From NCBI GenBank assembly GCA_964429245.1, contig CAYSBE010000049.1, positions 1 to 18,233 of the forward strand: a stretch of DNA of 18,233 bases, in the 5' to 3' direction. Of the stretch, positions 14,814 to 18,233 are shown in pieces (position 1 is the first letter of the stretch; each line of letters begins with the position of its first letter). Below the pieces are notes generated by a model. That model saw only the letters and a program-made list of their open reading frames with translations, was not told the DNA's origin and did not search any database. Both the position numbers and the translations under genes were made by a program. Source of the DNA: CAYSBE01 sp964429245. Its GTDB lineage: Bacteria; Bacteroidota; Bacteroidia; UKL13-3.

Positions 14814-14830
14814 GTGTATTTATTGGAATT
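14789..14830. repeat. Perfect 10-bp inverted repeat around the clpC promoter
   Basis: AATTCCAATA at 14789-14798 and TATTGGAATT at 14821-14830, with a 22-base spacer. The half-sites are 32 bases apart from centre to centre, about three helical turns. They bracket the -33 region, and the first half-site abuts the -7 box. No U-run follows, so it does not look like an mfd terminator. A second small inverted repeat, CACAC-AA-GTGTG, lies at 14832-14843. It may be an operator; the regulator is unknown. Confidence 0.6.
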
Positions 14831-14910
14831 GCACACAAGTGTGAATAAAATGAGCCACAATGTACCCTTTAATCAATAAATCATTACATTATAAAGACAA
14901 ATGCTGTAGG

Positions 14911-17900
14911 TTATGATGCCATTTCTTCAAACACCTGTCTAGCATGAGCAATTCCGGAAACATGCATGACTTGAAGTTGCAATCCTTTATTGGTTTGTTT
15001 CATTTTGCAACGGCTTGGGTTTCGCTGAACATAACTAAGAATCTTGCTAAAAAAAGGAGATTGATAATAGACTTCCTTTTTTTCATCAGGAAAATAAGCA
15101 CCCATGGAGCTGTTTTTCAATATCAATTTTTCAAAACCCAATCTTTTCGCCTTCTCACGTAAACGAATAATGTCCATCAAATCCCATACTTGCTGTGGAA
15201 CTGGGCCAAACCGATCGCGCAGTTTATCAGCAAATTGCTGTAGCTGCTCTTCGGTTTGTAGAGATGATAACTCGTTATACAAATTCAGTCTTTCGCCAAT
15301 ATTGCGTACATAAGCATCGGGTATTAGGGCTTCGTAGTCGGTTTCAATATTGCAGTCTTTCGATTCAATTTTGTGTACTTGTTCTTCTTTAAACAATTCG
15401 GTAAATTCTTCTTCCTTCAATTCCTGTACTGCTTCATCGAGAATTTTGTTATACATCTCAAATCCTATTTCGGCAATAAATCCGCTTTGCTCACCACCCA
15501 GCAGATTTCCCGCTCCGCGAATATCCAAATCTCGCATGGCCACGTTGAATCCGCTTCCTAAATCGCTAAATTCTTCAATGGCATTCAGCCTTCTGCGGGC
15601 GTCATTCGTCAAACCAATCATAGAGGGTACCATCAGGTAGCAAAAGGCTTTTTTGTTGCTGCGCCCCACACGTCCACGCATCTGGTGAATATCGCTCAAG
15701 CCGAACATGTGCGCATTATTGATGACAATGGTATTGGCATTGGGAATATCGAGCCCTGATTCAATAATGGTGGTAGCCACTAACACATCATACTCATTTT
15801 CGATAAATTTGATCATTACATCTTCCAGCTTATCACCCTCTAGTTGTCCGTGTGCCACACCCACTTTCACACCGGGGCAAATGGTCATGATGCGATCGGC
15901 CAGTTCGTAAATATCTTTTACGCGATGATGCACCACAAAAACCTGACCGCCCCGTTCAATTTCATTCATCACTACTTCCTTCATCAGTTCATCGGTGTAG
16001 GCATGCAGCTCAGTGGTTACCGGTTGCCTATTGGCCGGTGGTGTATTGATAATGGATAAATCACGTGCGCCCATCAGCGAGAAATGAAGTGTGCGTGGAA
16101 TAGGTGTGGCAGTAAGTGTGAGTGTATCGACATTTATTTTAAATGCCTTGAGTTTTTCTTTGGCAGCCACGCCAAATTTTTGTTCTTCGTCAATAATCAA
16201 TAGGCCAATGTCTTTGAACTTTAGCTCTTTACTTAGCAGCTTGTGTGTGCCGATGAGGATATCAATGTTGCCCTCTTTGGCTTTTTGTAAAATAGCCTTT
16301 TGCTCGGCTGTTGATTTGAATCGGTTGATGTAATCTATATTACACGGGAAATCTTTTAATCGTTCTTTAAATGTGCGGTAATGTTGGTTTGCAAGAATCG
16401 TAGTTGGCACCAATACGGCAACCTGTTTGCTGTCGCACACAGCCTTAAACGCAGCACGAATGGCCACTTCGGTTTTGCCAAAACCCACATCGCCACACAC
16501 CAATCGGTCCATTGGGTGGGCAGTTTCCATATCGGCTTTCACATCGGCAGTCGCTTTGCTTTGGTCGGGCGTATCTTCATACATAAATGAAGCTTCCAAC
16601 TCTACCTGCATGTAATTATCGGGCGAAAACTGAAAACCCGCTTGAGCCTTACGTTTGGCATACAGCTTTATCAAATCGCGGGCTATGTCCTTTACCTTTT
16701 TCTTTGTATTGTTTTTCAGTTTCTCCCACACATCACTGCCCAGCTTGTGCACACGTGGCTCGGTGCCGTCCTTGCCTACATATTTCGAAATTTTGTGCAG
16801 CGAGTTGATGCTCACATACAGCAAATCATTATCGCGATAAATCAGCCGCACAGCTTCCTGCTTGTGGCCGTTAATTTCTATTTTCTCCAAACCGGCAAAC
16901 CGCCCGATTCCATGATCTATATGGGTAACAAAATCGCCCGGTTTCAGGTCGCGCAGTTCTTTCAGCGTTATGATGCGACTTTTGTTGTGCGCACTTTTGT
17001 TACGTCCGCGGTAGAAGCGATCAAATACCTGGTGCTCGGTGTAGCAGGCCAGTTTCAGGTCTTTGTCAATAAACCCCTGTGAAATAGCGTGGTAAATAGG
17101 CTGAAACTCAACTTCCTTATCCAGGTCTTCGAAAATGGTATACAGTCGCTCAATCTGTCGGGCGCTGTCACTGAAAATTAAATTGTTAAGCTGTAAGGTC
17201 TGATTGTTTTTGAGGTTTTCAATCAGCATTTTGAAGTTTTTATGAAATACGGGCTGCGGATTGGTATTAAATGCAATCACAGCATCGGAAGCAAAATGGG
17301 TATGCGCAGCCGATTCAACTACACGCAGGGCATTCAGGGTATGCTCTATTTCACCGGCATTTAAAAACAGCTGCTCAACCGGCTGCAATTTGTCTTCATC
17401 ATGAACAGCTTCATGTTTGTTGTATATTTCAGCAGCTTTTTCAAGCCCTTTTTTTACCTGTTGCAAACCTAGGTCAATATTGTCGGTCCATACTACAGCA
17501 CTATCGGGCAGGTAATTGAAAAATGGTTGACAACCATTCTTATCATCCTGCTTCTGCACATTGGGAATAATAAATAAGCGATCTACTTTTTTATTCGACA
17601 GTTGACTCAACGGATCGAAAGTTCGGATGCTTTCAATTTCATCACTATTCAGTTCCATACGATAGGGCTCATCGTTCGAAAACGAGAATACATCAATAAT
17701 ACCCCCGCGAATGGAGAACTGACCGGCTTCGTATACAAAATCACTGCGTTCAAAATGATGTTCGGTTAGGAAATCAATAAAAAACTCAAGGTCGAAGGTA
17801 TTGCCTACTTTAAGTTCGTACGTATTTTTTACCAATTCGGTTTCGGTTATCACCCGCTCGGCAAGGGCTTCGAAGGTGGTTACAATTACATCACCTGTAT

Positions 17901-18233
17901 CGGCTTTTTGTTTTAGGCGGTTAAGCACTTCGGCACGTTCAAGTACCTGATTATTTTCAAGTGCATTGATATGGTAAGGCCTTTTGTAGGAAGGAGGGAA
18001 AAAATGAACGTTTCGCCCATCAAGCAGGTTGTACATATCGCTGTAGAGGTATCGGGCATCTTCTAATTCGTTTAAAATGATGAGATGGGTGCGGGGCGAT
18101 TGGGCTTGCAGCGCAGCGATGATAACTGAACGGGCCGAGCCCACCAATCCCTTCAGGTGAAGCTTGGCGGGGGAGGGGGTAAGCTTTCCTGCAAGGTCTT
18201 TAACACGTTCCGATTCGCTGTATATAGCGAGCA
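14911..18233 (-). CDS. mfd: Transcription-repair coupling factor Mfd, N-terminus cut off by the window edge
   Basis: Open to the right edge: 1106 codons are visible, and the start codon is outside. An internal TTG at 18147 is not the start, because the upstream frame continues with typical Mfd sequence (VKDLAGKL ... LHLKGLVGSARS). Normal Bacteroidota Mfd length suggests only a few residues are missing. Mfd removes RNA polymerase stalled at lesions and recruits UvrA. Domains: UvrB-like N-terminal module (~17600-18233); CarD-like RNA polymerase interaction domain LKPGDFVTHIDHGIGRF...(~16750-16960); DEAD translocase with Walker A GDVGFGKTEV (~16465-16493), DEEQ box (~16180-16195) and TATPIPRT; helicase C domain with QMRGRVGRS (~15657-15690); and the C-terminal TRCF domain (~14950-15350). 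No truncating frameshift is seen. It lies 174 bases upstream of clpC on the same strand with no clear terminator between, so some read-through into clpC is possible. Confidence 0.97.
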   Translation of the reverse strand, partial: LAIYSESERVKDLAGKLTPSPAKLHLKGLVGSARSVIIAALQAQSPRTHLIILNELEDARYLYSDMYNLLDGRNVHFFPPSYKRPYHINALENNQVLERAEVLNRLKQKADTGDVIVTTFEALAERVITETELVKNTYELKVGNTFDLEFFIDFLTEHHFERSDFVYEAGQFSIRGGIIDVFSFSNDEPYRMELNSDEIESIRTFDPLSQLSNKKVDRLFIIPNVQKQDDKNGCQPFFNYLPDSAVVWTDNIDLGLQQVKKGLEKAAEIYNKHEAVHDEDKLQPVEQLFLNAGEIEHTLNALRVVESAAHTHFASDAVIAFNTNPQPVFHKNFKMLIENLKNNQTLQLNNLIFSDSARQIERLYTIFEDLDKEVEFQPIYHAISQGFIDKDLKLACYTEHQVFDRFYRGRNKSAHNKSRIITLKELRDLKPGDFVTHIDHGIGRFAGLEKIEINGHKQEAVRLIYRDNDLLYVSINSLHKISKYVGKDGTEPRVHKLGSDVWEKLKNNTKKKVKDIARDLIKLYAKRKAQAGFQFSPDNYMQVELEASFMYEDTPDQSKATADVKADMETAHPMDRLVCGDVGFGKTEVAIRAAFKAVCDSKQVAVLVPTTILANQHYRTFKERLKDFPCNIDYINRFKSTAEQKAILQKAKEGNIDILIGTHKLLSKELKFKDIGLLIIDEEQKFGVAAKEKLKAFKINVDTLTLTATPIPRTLHFSLMGARDLSIINTPPANRQPVTTELHAYTDELMKEVVMNEIERGGQVFVVHHRVKDIYELADRIMTICPGVKVGVAHGQLEGDKLEDVMIKFIENEYDVLVATTIIESGLDIPNANTIVINNAHMFGLSDIHQMRGRVGRSNKKAFCYLMVPSMIGLTNDARRRLNAIEEFSDLGSGFNVAMRDLDIRGAGNLLGGEQSGFIAEIGFEMYNKILDEAVQELKEEEFTELFKEEQVHKIESKDCNIETDYEALIPDAYVRNIGERLNLYNELSSLQTEEQLQQFADKLRDRFGPVPQQVWDLMDIIRLREKAKRLGFEKLILKNSSMGAYFPDEKKEVYYQSPFFSKILSYVQRNPSRCKMKQTNKGLQLQVMHVSGIAHARQVFEEMAS

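Noticed and set aside
16642..17082. 146-codon open frame on the plus strand inside mfd
   Set aside because: It lies wholly antisense to well-conserved Mfd coding sequence (the RNA polymerase interaction domain and flanks), and its translation shows no recognisable domain. It is a frame shadow.
1..18233. A defence system, prophage, integron or mobile island
   Set aside because: All nine genes are identifiable as housekeeping, envelope or secreted functions. No transposase, integrase, nuclease-toxin pair, attachment repeat or tRNA insertion site was found.

Overview
This window looks like a stretch of chromosome from a member of the Bacteroidota, of the Flavobacteriia/Chitinophagia type. The evidence is a giant secreted protein ending in a type IX secretion (T9SS) type A sorting domain, an exported DPP-IV peptidase, low G+C content, AT-rich spacers, no visible strong Shine-Dalgarno sequences, and a Bacteroidota-style -7 box (TATATTTG, consensus TAnnTTTG) ahead of at least two genes. 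The species cannot be fixed from the sequence.

Layout from left to right. (1) 1-1217, minus: the N-terminal ~405 codons of RNase R, which runs off the left edge. (2) 1288-1713, minus: a small hotdog-fold acyl-CoA thioesterase. (3) 1714-2134: an AT-rich divergent spacer. (4) 2135-8170, plus: one 2011-residue secreted protein. It has a signal peptide, a glycine-rich domain resembling the extracellular glycine-rich domain of the animal receptor kinases ALK/LTK, two duplicated Ig-like plus beta-helix modules, a third Ig-like copy, a probable lamin-tail domain, an FN3-like domain and a T9SS sorting domain. A strong intrinsic terminator follows it. (5) 8263-9444, plus: a membrane family 2 glycosyltransferase. 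(6) 9526-11667, plus: a secreted S9 dipeptidyl-peptidase IV-like enzyme. (7) 11669-12139, minus: RlmH, the 23S rRNA pseudouridine-1915 methyltransferase. (8) 12184-14736, minus: the ClpC AAA+ unfoldase. (9) 14911-18233, minus: the transcription-repair coupling factor Mfd, which runs off the right edge with probably only a few N-terminal residues missing.

Most of the window is housekeeping: RNA decay (RNase R), rRNA modification (RlmH), protein quality control (ClpC) and transcription-coupled repair (Mfd). The accessory part is 2135-11667, three plus-strand genes for surface and envelope functions. The first of these is separated from the glycosyltransferase by its own terminator. No tRNA, rRNA, insertion sequence, CRISPR array, defence island or phage gene is visible.

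The observation most worth following is the N-terminal domain of the giant T9SS cargo. Its similarity to the ALK/LTK glycine-rich domain is colinear over the whole domain and includes motifs outside the glycine runs, so it does not look like chance low complexity. Secondary points are a perfect 10-bp inverted repeat around the predicted clpC promoter, an intrinsic terminator placed directly against the rlmH start codon, and the internal duplication of the giant protein.
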